A stretch of DNA of 64,000 bases, taken from Heloderma charlesbogerti. Its lineage: Eukaryota; Chordata; Lepidosauria; Squamata; Helodermatidae. Below are positions 10,719-20,760 of the stretch, piece after piece. The position numbers and the translations under genes are program-made. How positions within the stretch are numbered: the first letter of the stretch is position 1; each line of letters opens with the position of its first letter. The DNA is taken from NCBI GenBank assembly GCA_026122225.1, contig JANEZZ010002243.1, positions 613,501-677,500 of the forward strand. The letters are read 5' to 3'. Below the pieces are notes generated by a model that did not search any database, was not told where the DNA came from, and saw nothing but the letters and a program-made list of their open reading frames with translations.

Positions 10719-10973
10719 GTAAGTCCCGTCCCAGGGGGTGCGGGGTGCGGGGGGGGGTGCGGAGGATTTCTTTCCAAAACTTGCTCGGGGGGCCGAACGC
10801 GTTGGTGCTCGGCCCCCCGATGTTTCAGGGAGAAATTCTCTGCCATCCCTAGAAGAGATAAGGAATTATTTTTAAACAAGCAATGCGCGGAAGCAGAAGA
10901 AGAGAAGAGAATAGGAAGGACAAGAGACCTCTTCCAGAAAATTAGAAACATCAGAGGTAAATTCCAGGCAAAA

Positions 10974-11594
10974 ATGGGTATGATCAAAAACAAAGATGAC
11001 AAGGACCTAACAGAAGCAGAAGAGATCAAGAAAAGGTGGCAAGAATATACGGAAGATCTGTATAGGAAGGATAATAATATCGGGGATAGATTTGATGGTA
11101 TAGTCAGTGAGCTAGAGCCAGACATCCTGAAGAGTGAGGTGGAATGGGCCTTAAGAAGCATTGCTAATAACAAGGCAGCAGGAGACGACGGTATCCCAGC
11201 TGAACTGTTTAAAATCTTGCAAGATGATGCTGTCAAGGTGATGCATGCCATATGCCAGCAAATTTGGAAAACACAAGAATGGCCAACAGATTGGAAAAAA
11301 TCAATTTATATCCCCATACCAAAAAAGGGAAGCACCAAAGAATGTTCAAACTATCGAAGAGTGGCACTTATTTCACATGCCAGTAAGATAATGCTCAAGA
11401 TCTATTTAGGTAGACTTCAGCAATTCATGGAACGAGAATTGCCAGATGTACAAGCTGGGTTTAGAAAAGACAGAGGAACTAGAGACCAAATTGCCAATAT
11501 CTGTTGGATAATGGACAAAGTCAGGGAGTTTCAGAAAAACATCTATTTCTGTTTTATTGACTATTCTAAAGCCTTTGACTGTGTGGATCTGTAG
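10974..11594 (+). pseudogene. BovB-A reverse transcriptase fragment
   Basis: 206-residue frame covering the end of the linker and the RT fingers: SIANNKAAGDDGIPAELF, YIPIPKKGSTKECSNYRRV, QAGFRKDRGTRDQIA, and motif A FIDYSKAFDC at the C-terminus, where a stop occurs. It lacks motifs B and C in frame. Usual BovB ORF2 is about 1000 residues, so this is a broken fragment. Confidence 0.85.
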
Positions 11595-12324
11595 AACGAC
11601 CAATTAGCAATGGTAAGAACAGATCATGGAACAATGGACTGGTTTAAGATTGGGAAAGGAGTATGGCAGGGTTGTATACCCTCACCCTACCTATTCAACC
11701 TGTATGCAGAACACATCATGTGACATGCTGGGCTTGATGAAGCCAAGGCTGGAGTTAAAATCACTGGAAGAAACATTAACAATCTCAGATATGGAGATGA
11801 TACCACTTTGATGGCTGTAAGCGAGGAGGAGCTGAGGAACCTTCTGACGAAGGTGAAAGAAGAAAGTGCAAAAGCTGGGTTTAACTGGGTCGCAGTTAAA
11901 CCTCAAAAAAAGTGGCAACCAGCTTGATTGATAACTGGCAAATAGAGGGAGAAAATGTGGAGGCAGTGACAGACTTTGTCTTTCTAGGCGCAAAGATTAC
12001 TGCAGATGCTGACTGCAGCCAGGAAATCAGAAGACGTTTACTTCTTGGGAGGACAGCAATGACAAATCTTGATAAAATAGTGAAGAGCAGAGACATCACA
12101 CTGACAACAAAGGTCCACATAGTGAAAGCAATGGAATTCCCCGTAGTAACCTATGGCTGCAAGAGCTGGAAGATAGACAGATGCTTCTGAACTGTGGTGC
12201 TGGAGGAAAATTCTGAGAGTGCCTTGGACTGCAAGAAGATCAAACCAGTCCATACTCCAGGAAATAAAGCCAGACTGCTCACTTGAGGGAATGATATTAA
12301 AGGCAAAACTGAAGTACTTTGGCC

Positions 12325-12909
12325 TAGGGATGGCGGAGAATTTCTCCCCGAAACTTCGGGGGGCCGAGCGCCAACGCGTTCGGCCCCCCGAACAAGTTTC
12401 GGTGAGAAATCCGAAACTTGCATTGCCCTTATTTGCTATTTGCGTTGCCCTTATTTTCTCCGTAGTCTACGTAAACATTTACGTAGATGACAGCCACTAA
12501 ATAAGGAAAGCGAATGGCGGCTCCCTATGGGGGCCGCCATTCGCATACGTGCTTTTTTTTTTTTTTTTTAAAGTCACCCGTGATAGGCTACGTGACGATT
12601 CACGTAGCCTATCATGGCTGACTTTGCAGATCTAGCCGTGATAGGCTACGTGAATCGTCACGTAGCCTATCAGGGGGCGTTTTTTTTTTTTTTACTTCCG
12701 CGTTCGCGGCCGGGTGAGGCGACGCGCCTCCTCCCCGGCCTGAATTTCGGCCGGGCGAGACGGGAAGCCTCCTCCCGGCCTGAATTTCGGCCGGGCGAGG
12801 CGGGAAGCCTCCTCCCCCCAGCCTGAACTTCGCGGGGGGAGCAGCGAAGCGCTCCCCCCCACCAGGAAACGGCCTTCGACGACAGGTAAGCGACTTTCGT
12901 CCACCCCTA
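12325..12909 (-). mobile_element. hAT foldback element type I, internally deleted, in BovB-A
   Basis: 585 bp in reverse orientation: TAGGGATGGCGGAG...CCACCCCTA, perfect duplication CTTTGGCC (12317-12324 and 12910-12917). Empty site in BovB-C near 32003-32010. A deletion joins the terminal AATTTCTC hairpin directly to the central GCGTTGCCC hairpin, removing the ATG-to-donor arm. The other arm keeps its outward donor (CAGGTAAGC near 12890). Confidence 0.9.
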
Positions 12910-13006
12910 CTTTGGCCACATCATGAGAAGACGGGATATCCTGGAGAAGATGCTGATGCTAGAGAAAGTGGAAGGCAAAAGGAAGAGGGGCCGACCAAGG
13001 TCAAGA

Positions 13007-13937
13007 TAGGGATGGCGGAGAATTTCTCCCCGAAACTTCGGGGGGCCGAGCGCCAACGCGTTCAGCCCCCCGAACAAGCTTCAGATTGAAATCCTCCGCA
13101 CCCCCCCCGCACGCCGCACCCCCCCCAAGGACGGGACTTACCTTTTGCGAATGTCCCTCCCAGTGGCTGGTCCGGCCAGCGGTTCGGCGGGTGTTCGAGC
13201 GAGGCGGGAGTGGCAGCCGGTCTTTCAACCGGCTGCCGCCGCCGCCATTCTAATGAAAGAAAAAAAAAAAAACGCCCCCTGATAGGCTACGTGACGATTC
13301 ACGTAGCCTATCACAGCTAGATTTGCAAAGTCAGCCGTGATAGGCTACGTGAATTGTCACGTAGCCTATCACGGGTGACTTTAAAAAAAAAAAAGAGTGT
13401 ACGGATAATGGCGGCCCCCATAGGGAGCCGCCATTCCCGTTCCTTATTTGGTGGCTGTAGTCTACGTAAATGTTTACGTAGACTACGGTGAAAATAAGGG
13501 CAACGCTATTTGTGTTGCCCTTATTTTCGCCGTAGTCTACATAAACATTTACGTAGACTACAGCCACTAAATAAGGAACGCGAATGGCGGCTCCCTATGG
13601 GGGCCGCCATTCGCGTACGCGCTTTTTTTTTTTTTAAAGTCACCCATGATAGGCTACGTGACAATTCACGTAGCCTATCACGGCTGACTTTGCAGATTTA
13701 GCCGTGATAGGCTACGTGAATCGTCACGTAGCCTATCAGGGGGCGTTTTTTGTTTTTTGTTTTACTTTCGCGTTCGCGGCCTGGCGAGGCGAGGCGCCTC
13801 CTCCCCGGCCGGAATTTCGGCCGGGCGAGGCGGGAAGCCTCCCCCCCCGGCCTGAACTTCGCGGGGGGAGCAGCGAAGCGCTCCCCTCCACCGCGAACGG
13901 CCTTCGAGGACAGGTAAGTGACTTTCGTCCACCCCTA
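13007..13937 (-). mobile_element. hAT foldback element type I with double central hairpin
   Basis: 931 bp, reverse orientation, TAGGGATGG...CCACCCCTA, perfect duplication GGTCAAGA (12999-13006 and 13938-13945). The centre holds two GTAGTCTAC...GTAGACTAC hairpins (about 13455-13490 and 13529-13565), themselves inverted around GGGCAACGC..GCGTTGCCC. Other copies have one. CArG box CCTTATTTGG at 13442-13451. Outward donor CAGGTAAGT at 13911-13919. Confidence 0.92.
13142..13248 (-). other. ATG-to-splice-donor module (type I, stop at codon 8)
   Basis: Exactly 107 nt from ATGGCGGCGG to AG|GTAAG on the minus strand. The only stop is TGA at codon 8, where open copies have CGA: a single CpG transition. 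The remaining codons are open and end G-R-D-I-R-K. Confidence 0.42.
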
Positions 13938-14081
13938 GGTCAAGATAGATTATATTCTGGAGGTGACGGACTTGACCTTGGGGGAGCTGGGGGTGGTGAA
14001 GGCTGACAGGAAGCTCTGGCATGGGCTGGTCCATGAAGTCACAAAGAGTCAGAAGTGACTGACCAAATAAACAACAACAAA

Positions 14082-14423
14082 AGTATTTATCATTTACTGG
14101 GAAGTCTGTGAAAGATCTCTCAAGCATAACTATTATTAGCAGACCTACCTGCTAAAATCAGAGATAACTTTTACCCACTATTCTCTCTCCTCTTTCCATT
14201 ATAGCTCCATCTCTCTGTTTACATTTCCCTTCCCTTAAATTTTACTCCATTTTCTTTTATGTCTTTCTTTGTTGAACTTAGATGTTTTGCTTGTTATTAT
14301 AAATGATATTAGAAATATCAGAAGATAAAGAAGAAAAAACAAAGGATGTCACTTTGAAATTAAAGAAGAATTACCCCAGGATGTATGTATCTGAGTGTCA
14401 AATTCTGGATGTTCATCTTAGCT
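14082..14423. other. Anonymous AT-rich sequence
   Basis: Between BovB-A tail and BovB-B duplication; no feature seen. Confidence 0.4.
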
Positions 14424-14449
14424 TTTCAGAACAGTTGTTGTTCAGTCGT

Positions 14450-15163
14450 TCAGTCGTGTCCGACTCTTCGTGACCCATGGACCACAGCATGCCAGGCCTT
14501 CCTGTCCTGCACTCTCTCCCGGAGCGTGCTCAAGTCCATATTCATTGCATCAGTGATACTATCTAGCCATCTCATCCTCTGCCGTCCTCTGCTTCTTACT
14601 TTGCTGTCTAGGTTTGCCATAGCTTTCCTCCCAAGGAGCAAGCATCTTTTAATTTCATGGCTACAGTCACCGTCTGCGGTGATCTTGGAGCCCAAGAAAA
14701 TAATATCTGTCACTACTTCCATTTCTTTCCCTTCCATATGCCAGGAAGTGATGGGGCCAGATGCCATGATCTTCGTTTTTTTAATGTTGAGTTTCAAACC
14801 AGCTTTTGCACTCTCCACTTTCACCCTCAACAAGAGGCTCTTGAGATCCTCTTCACTTTCTGCCATTAGGGTGGTATCATCTGCGTATCTGAGGTTGTTG
14901 ATAATTCTCCTGGCAATCTTAATTCTGACCTGTGATTCATCCAACCCAGCATTTCTCATGATGTACTCCGCATATAAGTTAAAAAAGCAGGGCGGCAATA
15001 TGCAGCCTTGACATACTCCTTTCCCAGTGTTGAACCAATCAGTTGTTCCATGTCTGGTTCTTACTGTTGCTTGTTGACCCATGTACAGGTTTCTCAGGAG
15101 ACAGGTAAGGTGGTCTGGTACTCCCATCTCTTTAAGAATTTGCCACAGTTTGTTACGATCCAC
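14450..15163 (-). pseudogene. BovB-B RT palm/thumb fragment
   Basis: 237 residues starting at DRNKLWQIL after motif A. Motif B region GKGVCQGCILPPCFFNLYAEY, motif C NNLRYADDTTLMAES with intact YADD, then KTKIMASGP, LGSKITADGD and LLLGRKAMANL. The end is an internal deletion joined to the final RWLDSITDAMN segment. Not functional as it stands. Confidence 0.88.
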
Positions 15164-15217
15164 ACAATCGAAGGCTTTAGCATAGTCAATGAAGCAGAAA
15201 TAGACGTTTTTCTGGAA

Positions 15218-15866
15218 TTATCTTGCTTTCTCCATGATCCAGCAAAAGTTGGTGATTTGATCTCTAGTTCCTCTGCCTCTTCGAAACCCAGCTTGTACTT
15301 CCGGTAGTTCTCGGTTCGCATACTGCTGAAGCCTAGCTTGTAGGATTTTGAGCATAACCTTGCTGGCATGTGAAATGAGCGCAATCGTACGGTAGTTTGA
15401 ACACTCTTTGGCATTGCCCTTCTTTGGAATTGGAATGTAAACTGACCTTTTCCAGTCTTGTGGACACAGGATGTCCGGCTCAAGTTCAGTGACCGCACTA
15501 TCATGGCTATCAGAGACATTAAGATCTTTCCTGTATAGTTCTTCTGTAATTTCTTTCCACCTCTTCATAATCTCATCTGCTTCTGTTAGGTCCCTGCCTT
15601 CTTTGTCCTTTATCATGCCTGTCTTTGCACAAAATGTTCCCTTGAGATCTCCAATTTTCTTAAAGAGATCTCTAGTCTTTCCCATTCTGTTGTTTTCCTT
15701 GATTTCTTTGCACTGTTCATTTAAGAAGGCCTTCTTGTCTCTCCTTGCTATTCTCTGGAACTCTGCATTCAGTTGGATATATCTTCCCCTTTCTCCCTTG
15801 CTTTTTGCTTCCCATCTTTCCTCAGCTACTTGTAAAGCCTCATCAGACAGCCACTTGGCTTTCTTG
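15218..15866 (-). pseudogene. BovB-B linker and RT fingers fragment
   Basis: Minus-strand frame from AKWLSDEALQVAEER through KTRDLFKKIGD, the deletion after ELEPDIL, then QDWKRSVYIPIPKKGN, ECSNYRTIALISHASKVMLK, and QAGFRRGRGTRDQI, ending near motif A. Its start side is cut by the hAT insertion. Confidence 0.85.
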
Positions 15867-16748
15867 TAGGGGTGGACGAAAGTCACTTACCTTTTCTCAC
15901 AGCTTGTTCGCGGTGGGGGGGAGGCGCTTTGCTGCTCCCCCCGCGAAGTTCAGGCCGTGGGGGGAGGCTTCCCGCCTCGCCCGGCCGAAATTCAGGCCGG
16001 GGGGGAGGCTTCCCGCCTCGCCGGGCCGAAATTCAGGCCGGGGAGGAGGCTTGCCGCCTCGCCCGGCTGCGAACACGGAAGTTAAAAAAAAAAGCCCCCT
16101 GATAGGCTACGTGACGATTCACGTAGCCTATCACGGCTAGATCTGCAAAGTCAGCCATGATAGGCTACGTCAATCGTCACGTAGCCTATCACGGGTGACT
16201 TAAAAAAAAAAAAAAAAGTGCGTACGCGAATGGCGGCCCCCATAGGGAGCTGCCATTCGCGTTCCTTATTTTCGCCGTAGTCTATGTAAACATTTACATA
16301 GACTAGAGCGACCAAATAAGGAACGGGAATGGCGGCTCCCTATGGGGGCCGCCATTATCCGTACACACTTTTTTTTTCTTTTTTTTTAAGTCACCCGTGA
16401 TAGGCTACGTGACGATTGACGTACCCTATCACGGCTGACTTTGCAAATCTAGCCATGATAGGCTACGTGAATCATCACGTAGCCTATCAGGGGACTTTTT
16501 TTTTCTTTTATTGCAATGGCGGCAGCGGCAGCCAGTTGAAAGACCGGCTGCCGCTCCCGCCCCGCTCAAACACCCGCCGAACCGCCAGCTGGACCCGCCG
16601 CTGGGAGGGACATTCAGGGAAGGTAAGTCCCGTCCCGTGGGGGGTGCGGGGGGGTGCGGAGGATTTCTCCCCGAAACTTGTTCGGGGTGCCGAACACGTT
16701 GGCGCTCGGCCCCCCGAAGTTTCGGGGAGAAATTCTCCGCCATCCCTA
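15867..16748 (+). mobile_element. hAT foldback element type I in BovB-B
   Basis: 882 bp, TAGGGGTGG...CATCCCTA, perfect duplication CTTTCTTG (15859-15866 and 16749-16756). The uninterrupted site CTTTCTTGCATTTC is present in BovB-D near 52850. CArG box CCAAATAAGG at 16312-16321. The left-end donor reads AAGGTAAGT on the minus strand near 15888. Confidence 0.93.
16516..16622 (+). other. ATG-to-splice-donor module (type I, stop at codon 8)
   Basis: 107 nt from ATGGCGGCAG to AAG|GTAAGT. The single stop is TGA at codon 8, again explainable as CGA decay. Downstream codons are open to the donor. Confidence 0.42.
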
Positions 16749-17196
16749 CTTTCTTGCATTTCTTTTTCTTTGGGATGAATTTCGTTGCTGCCTCCTGAAC
16801 AATGTTACGGACCTCCATCCATAGTTCCTCAGGCACTCTGTCTATCAGATCTAATCCCTTAAATCTATTCCTTACCTCCACTGTATATTCATAAGGGATA
16901 TGATTTAGGTCATACCTGAATGGTTTAGTGGGTTTCCCTACGTTCTTCAATTTAAGCCAAAATTTTGCAACAATCAGCTCATGATCTGAGCCACAGTCAG
17001 CTCCAGGTCTTGTTTTTACTGACTGTATGGAGCTTCTCCATCTGATCTTTGGCTGCAAAAGACATAATCAATCTGATTTCGATATTGACCTTCTGGTGAT
17101 GTCCATGTGTAGAGTCGCCTCTTGTACTGTTGGAAAAGAGTGTTTGCTATGAGCAGAGTGTTCTCTTGGCAAAACTCTATTAGCCTTTGTCCTGCT

Positions 17197-17994
17197 TCAT
17201 TTTGTACACCAAGGCCATGCTTGCCTGATTTCTTGACTTCCTAATTTAGCATTCCAATTCCCTATGATGAAGAGGACATCTTTTTTTGGTGTGAGTTCTA
17301 GAAGGTGTTGTAGGTCTTCATAGAGCCGATCAACCTCAGCTTCTTCGGCCTCAGTGGTTGGGGCATAGACTTGAATTACTTTGATGTTGAATGGTTTACC
17401 TTGGATTCGTACTGAGATCATTCTATCGTTTTTGAGATTGTACCCCAGTACTGCTTTTCCCACCCTTTTGTTGACTATGAGTGCTACTCCATTTCCTCTA
17501 AGGGATTCTTGTCCACAGTAGTAGATATGATGGTCATCTGAATTAAATTCGCCCATGCCTGTCCATTTCAGTTCGCTGATTCCCAAGATGTTGATGTTCA
17601 ATCTTGCCATCTCATGTTTGACCAACTCCAGCTTACCTTGACTCATTGATCTGACATTCCAGGTTCCTAAACAATATTGTTCTTTACAGTATCGGATTTT
17701 CTTTTCACCACCAGACACATCCACAGCTGAGTGTCCTTTCGGCTTTGGCCCAGCCGCTTCACTCTTTCTGGTGCTACTTGGAAATACCCTCTGCTCTTCC
17801 CCAGTAGTATATTGGACACCTTCCAACCTGAGGGGCTCATCTTCTGGCATCATATCTTTTAGCCTTGTGATACATTCCATGGGGTTTTCTTGGCAAGAAT
17901 ACTGGAGTGGGTTGCCATTTCCTTCTCCAGTGGACCACATTTTGTCAGAATTCTCTGCCACGACCTCTCCATCTTCGGTGGCCCTGCACGGCAT
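17197..17994 (-). pseudogene. BovB-B ORF2 N-terminus and endonuclease fragment
   Basis: 265 residues starting MPCRATEDGEV. After an N-terminal BovB leader come YCLGTWNVRSM, ISELKWTGMGEFNSDDH, RMISVRIQGKPFNI, QVYAPTTEAEEAEVD and FIIGNWNAKLGSQ. In the APE-type endonuclease the last motif is GDWN; the Asp here is Asn, so the catalytic residue is lost. The frame breaks soon after. Confidence 0.87.
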
Positions 17995-18070
17995 AGCTTA
18001 TGGCTTCACTCAGATATGCAAGCCCCTTCGCCACAACAAGGCAGTGATCCATGAAGGGGTTTCAGAACAG

Positions 18071-19046
18071 TGCCCATCAATAAAACATTCTTGTTACTAG
18101 AAGAATAAATAAATAAAAATGCTGCAGTCCTGCTCTGAATGAGCTACCTAAGATTATCATGGTGGTGACATATGATATCTTTAAACTATAACATTCATTA
18201 CAGTCCCTGCTATTTCAAAGTTTCTGCCTCCTCCCTGCATGTCACAACCAGGTGTTTGGAGCAGCTACAGTGATATGTGGTGGCAATGCTAATTACAGAT
18301 GTTTATCCTCTGTATTTCCCCCAAAGGAATATAGCTTGTTCCTCCAATTAGAAGAGAAAGGTGATAAATTCCGCTCAGGATGAAATTAAGTAGCGGTAAA
18401 CTACGTCTGAACAACAGGAGAGTCGTTTTACATTTCAGGCCATTTAAATTTCAGTTCCTATATCATTTTACTGCAGAACGGCTTCACTTCCTTATGATTA
18501 TAGGAAGCAAAAAGTGGACTTCTCTATAACTGAGCTGATGCCAAATTGGAAACAATTCAAGGTTCAGGTGTCAGTTTTGCTAATAAAAACTAATAATAAA
18601 AGAACAAGAGAGGGTGCCTTTAAGAAAAATGTCTACAATCAAAATGAAAGCAAAGGAATAATAAATGCCTTCAGTCAAATGAAAGAAAATAAAGAATTCC
18701 TGAAATTTCCCCATTCTGACTCCAAAACCAATCTTCTTTCTGCATCTGATGATAACCAGGCATCACACTTTGCTCTTTTCACCCATAATTCCTAGTCCTA
18801 AAAATGTGTGATAGTGTGACATTATCATATTGAAAATTAATTCCCCTGCTTCCGCAGGTGACAGCCAATGATGAACAGTGAAGACACGGAAAGTTGCAAT
18901 GTGGTGATATCCTGTCATGTTGGTAAGGCTAGACATAACAGTGGGATAAATGAGGACGGAAAATGCAGAAGCTGCTACTTTTAGCTGCTGGCATGCCTGG
19001 GCCATAATTTAATTATGAAGCCAGATTGCTGGTGGCAACCAAGAAC
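18071..19046. other. Anonymous AT-rich sequence
   Basis: No recognised repeat or exon; the one 93-residue frame has no recognisable motif. Confidence 0.4.
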
Positions 19047-19054
19047 CTGATCAG

Positions 19055-19769
19055 TAGGGCTGTGCATGGACCCACAATCTGCTTTGGAGGACACTTCACG
19101 GCTTCTGAGGTGGGCCCAATTCACTTTGGGGTGATTCGGGGTGGGGGGTGACCCACTTCAGCCTCCTGAACCGAAGCAAGATTCAGACATCTGAATCCTG
19201 CTCCCCCCGCCCCGAATGCACCACCCAGCCACCAGCTCCTTACCTGGGCTCTTGGACACAAGCTTCCAGATGTCTTGTTGGGGGGGGCACCACCACTGGG
19301 GGAGCCATCACTGCCAGCTCCTGGGCCCTCTGGACATGTGCCAGCAGCTGTCTTGTTGTTCCTGGGAGGATTTTTAAAATGGCAATTCCCTGTATTTCCA
19401 GAAACAGACTCCACAGGATCTATTTCCAGAAATACAAGGAGTTGCCATTTTAAAAATGGCTCTCCCACAGAACAGCAAGAAGGGTTGGACTTGATGGCCT
19501 TGTAGGCCCCTTCCAACCCTACTATTCTATGATTCTATAAGGCTGCCAGTGTGCATCCAGAGGACCCAGGAAAGGAGCTGGGGGCTGGGCGGTGGCATGG
19601 CTGGGTTTCCAGATTGTGCCAAAGTGCACTGAAGCATTTCCGAGTGACCTGACCTGCTTCACAACACTTCATGCATGCTCTGCCTCATCTTGGAGGCAGT
19701 GTGAAGTGACCTGAAGTGCCCACATTGACGCGGAACTTGGGCTTCAGGCTGAAGTGGCGCACATCCCTA
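19055..19769. mobile_element. hAT inverted-repeat element containing a CR1 tail
   Basis: Ends TAGGGCTG...ACATCCCTA, duplication CTGATCAG (19047-19054) / CTAATCAG (19770-19777), 7 of 8. A CTTACCTGGG outward donor-like motif lies near 19241 on the minus strand. A CR1 3' end (19481-19538) lies inside it. Confidence 0.75.
19481..19538 (+). mobile_element. CR1 LINE 3' terminus
   Basis: AGGGTTGGACTTGATGGCC...ACTATTCTATGATTCTAT is the conserved CR1 3' end with its octamer tail. Only the last about 60 bp are present. Confidence 0.85.
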
Positions 19770-19791
19770 CTAATCAGCTATTAGTTTCTTC

Positions 19792-19935
19792 TAGGGATGG
19801 GAAAAATTTGTCAGTTTTGCTTTCATTTTTTTTTAAATATCAAATCTTTCCATCACATGTATTAAGATATTTTCAAATTTTGTAAGCTCTTATCACAACA
19901 GAAACCAAATAAAATTCTCCCCTGTCTGCATTGGC
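19792..19935. mobile_element. Decayed hAT MITE (AATCTGTCAGTTTT family)
   Basis: Starts TAGGGATGGGAAAAAT then TTGTCAGTTTTGC. Related copies start at 58018 and about 58356. The right end is not clearly defined. Confidence 0.4.
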
Positions 19936-20520
19936 CAAATTCTATAGGTACAGCTGTTCCACCTATGAAGAAGGCCATGTTCTACTTACCGGCTATGTAA
20001 CTGTTTAAGATAAAGAACATCTTACTTACTTACTTATAACATTTATATACTGCTCCACATCTAAGCAGATTCCAGAGTGGTGAACACTAAAAAGTAACAT
20101 GATAAAAAGATAAAAAAATTAAAAAAATTAAAAATTGTTATTTAAAAAAAAGAAAAACCATGGGTGACAACCCTAATTCAGCACCAGAAACATAGTTGTA
20201 TACACAGAGATTTCAAACCAGACTTTTAATAGCTAAGCAGTCAAAAGTTAGTAGAGCATGGACTACTGTTGCCAGGTTATCCTGGTCCAGGAACAGCCAT
20301 GCCTAAGCCTCCAGTGACAGTTTTGAATCAAAGAGTACTCCCAGACTACATAGCTGTTCCATCAGGGGGAAAACTACCCCAGCCAAAACAGGCAATCTTA
20401 ACTAATTTCTGGACCTGGGAACCTTGCAGGGCTGACAGCAAAATGGTCATGGAGCCAACTAGAAGTGCCCCAGTGCTACTTTCCGGTAACAACCCTATAG
20501 GTAGGAGCCAAACCTACCTC
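19936..20520. other. Anonymous AT-rich sequence
   Basis: Contains A/T-rich low complexity near 20100-20155. No gene recognised; the small plus-strand frame at 20269-20538 overlaps the start of the antisense L2 segment. Confidence 0.35.
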
Positions 20521-20760
20521 CTACTCCCAACCAACTGAGCTGTTCCAGGAGGATGCATGGTCAACATTATCAAAGACCACCAAGAAGTCAAGGAGAATCA
20601 ACAAGGTAGGGCTCCCCTTATCTTTCTCCTGAAGGAAGTCATTAACCAGGGCAACTAAAGCTGTTTCCGTGCTGTGTCCAGGCCCGAAGCCAGACTGAAA
20701 TAGGTCTAGACAACCCACTTTATCGTGGAACATCTGCAGCTGGTTGAACATTACCCATCT
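20521..20760 (-). pseudogene. L2 LINE reverse transcriptase fragment
   Basis: Minus-strand translation holds QSGFGPGHSTETALVALVNDFLQEKD and LLILLDFLVVFDNVDH, the L2-type RT finger and motif A signature. In motif A the usual A-A-F-D reads V-V-F-D. About 76 residues remain. Confidence 0.8.

Larger units (their letters stand above)
9955..10851 (+). mobile_element. hAT foldback element type I in BovB-A
   Basis: 897 bp, TAGGGGTGG...CATCCCTA, perfect duplication GAAGAGAT (9947-9954 and 10852-10859). The empty site is intact in BovB-C near 30462-30480. Five short palindromes are visible, the best at 10247-10286 with 18-bp perfect arms and an ATCG loop. Outward 5' splice-donor matches sit near both ends: CAG|GTAAGT on the minus strand at 9973-9981 and AAG|GTAAGT on the plus strand at 10716-10724. 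A CArG box CCAAATAAGG is at 10407-10416; its mirror copy has decayed. Confidence 0.92.
9856..14081 (+). mobile_element. BovB (RTE) LINE copy A, 5'-truncated, three hAT insertions
   Basis: LINE of the BovB family, subfamily shared with BovB-C. It starts inside the linker after the endonuclease (LEAAQERRKAKGNS-like) and runs to the ACAACAACAA tail near 14081. It is broken by hAT elements at 9955-10851, 12325-12909 and 13007-13937; BovB-C gives an empty-site counterpart for each. Its reverse transcriptase is dead: a stop follows CVDL at about 11594, about 80 bp is missing between motif A and motif B, another stop lies before the catalytic region, and the catalytic YADD reads YGDD. Confidence 0.9.
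14435..18059 (-). mobile_element. BovB (RTE) LINE copy B, reaches 5' end, one hAT insertion
   Basis: Minus-strand BovB running from its TTGTTGTTCAGTCG 3' end to the 5' leader (GGATCACTGCCTTGTTG on the minus strand), flanked by an 11-bp duplication TTTCAGAACAG (14424-14434 and 18060-18070). It carries internal deletions: near 14590 (C-terminal RT segment lost, SRG joined to RQRMRWLD) and near 15470 (EPDIL joined to QDWKRSV, about 55 residues lost). There is a frame break near 15200. The hAT element at 15867-16748 sits inside it. A different subfamily from A and C, sharing its C-terminus with BovB-D and -E. Confidence 0.92.
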
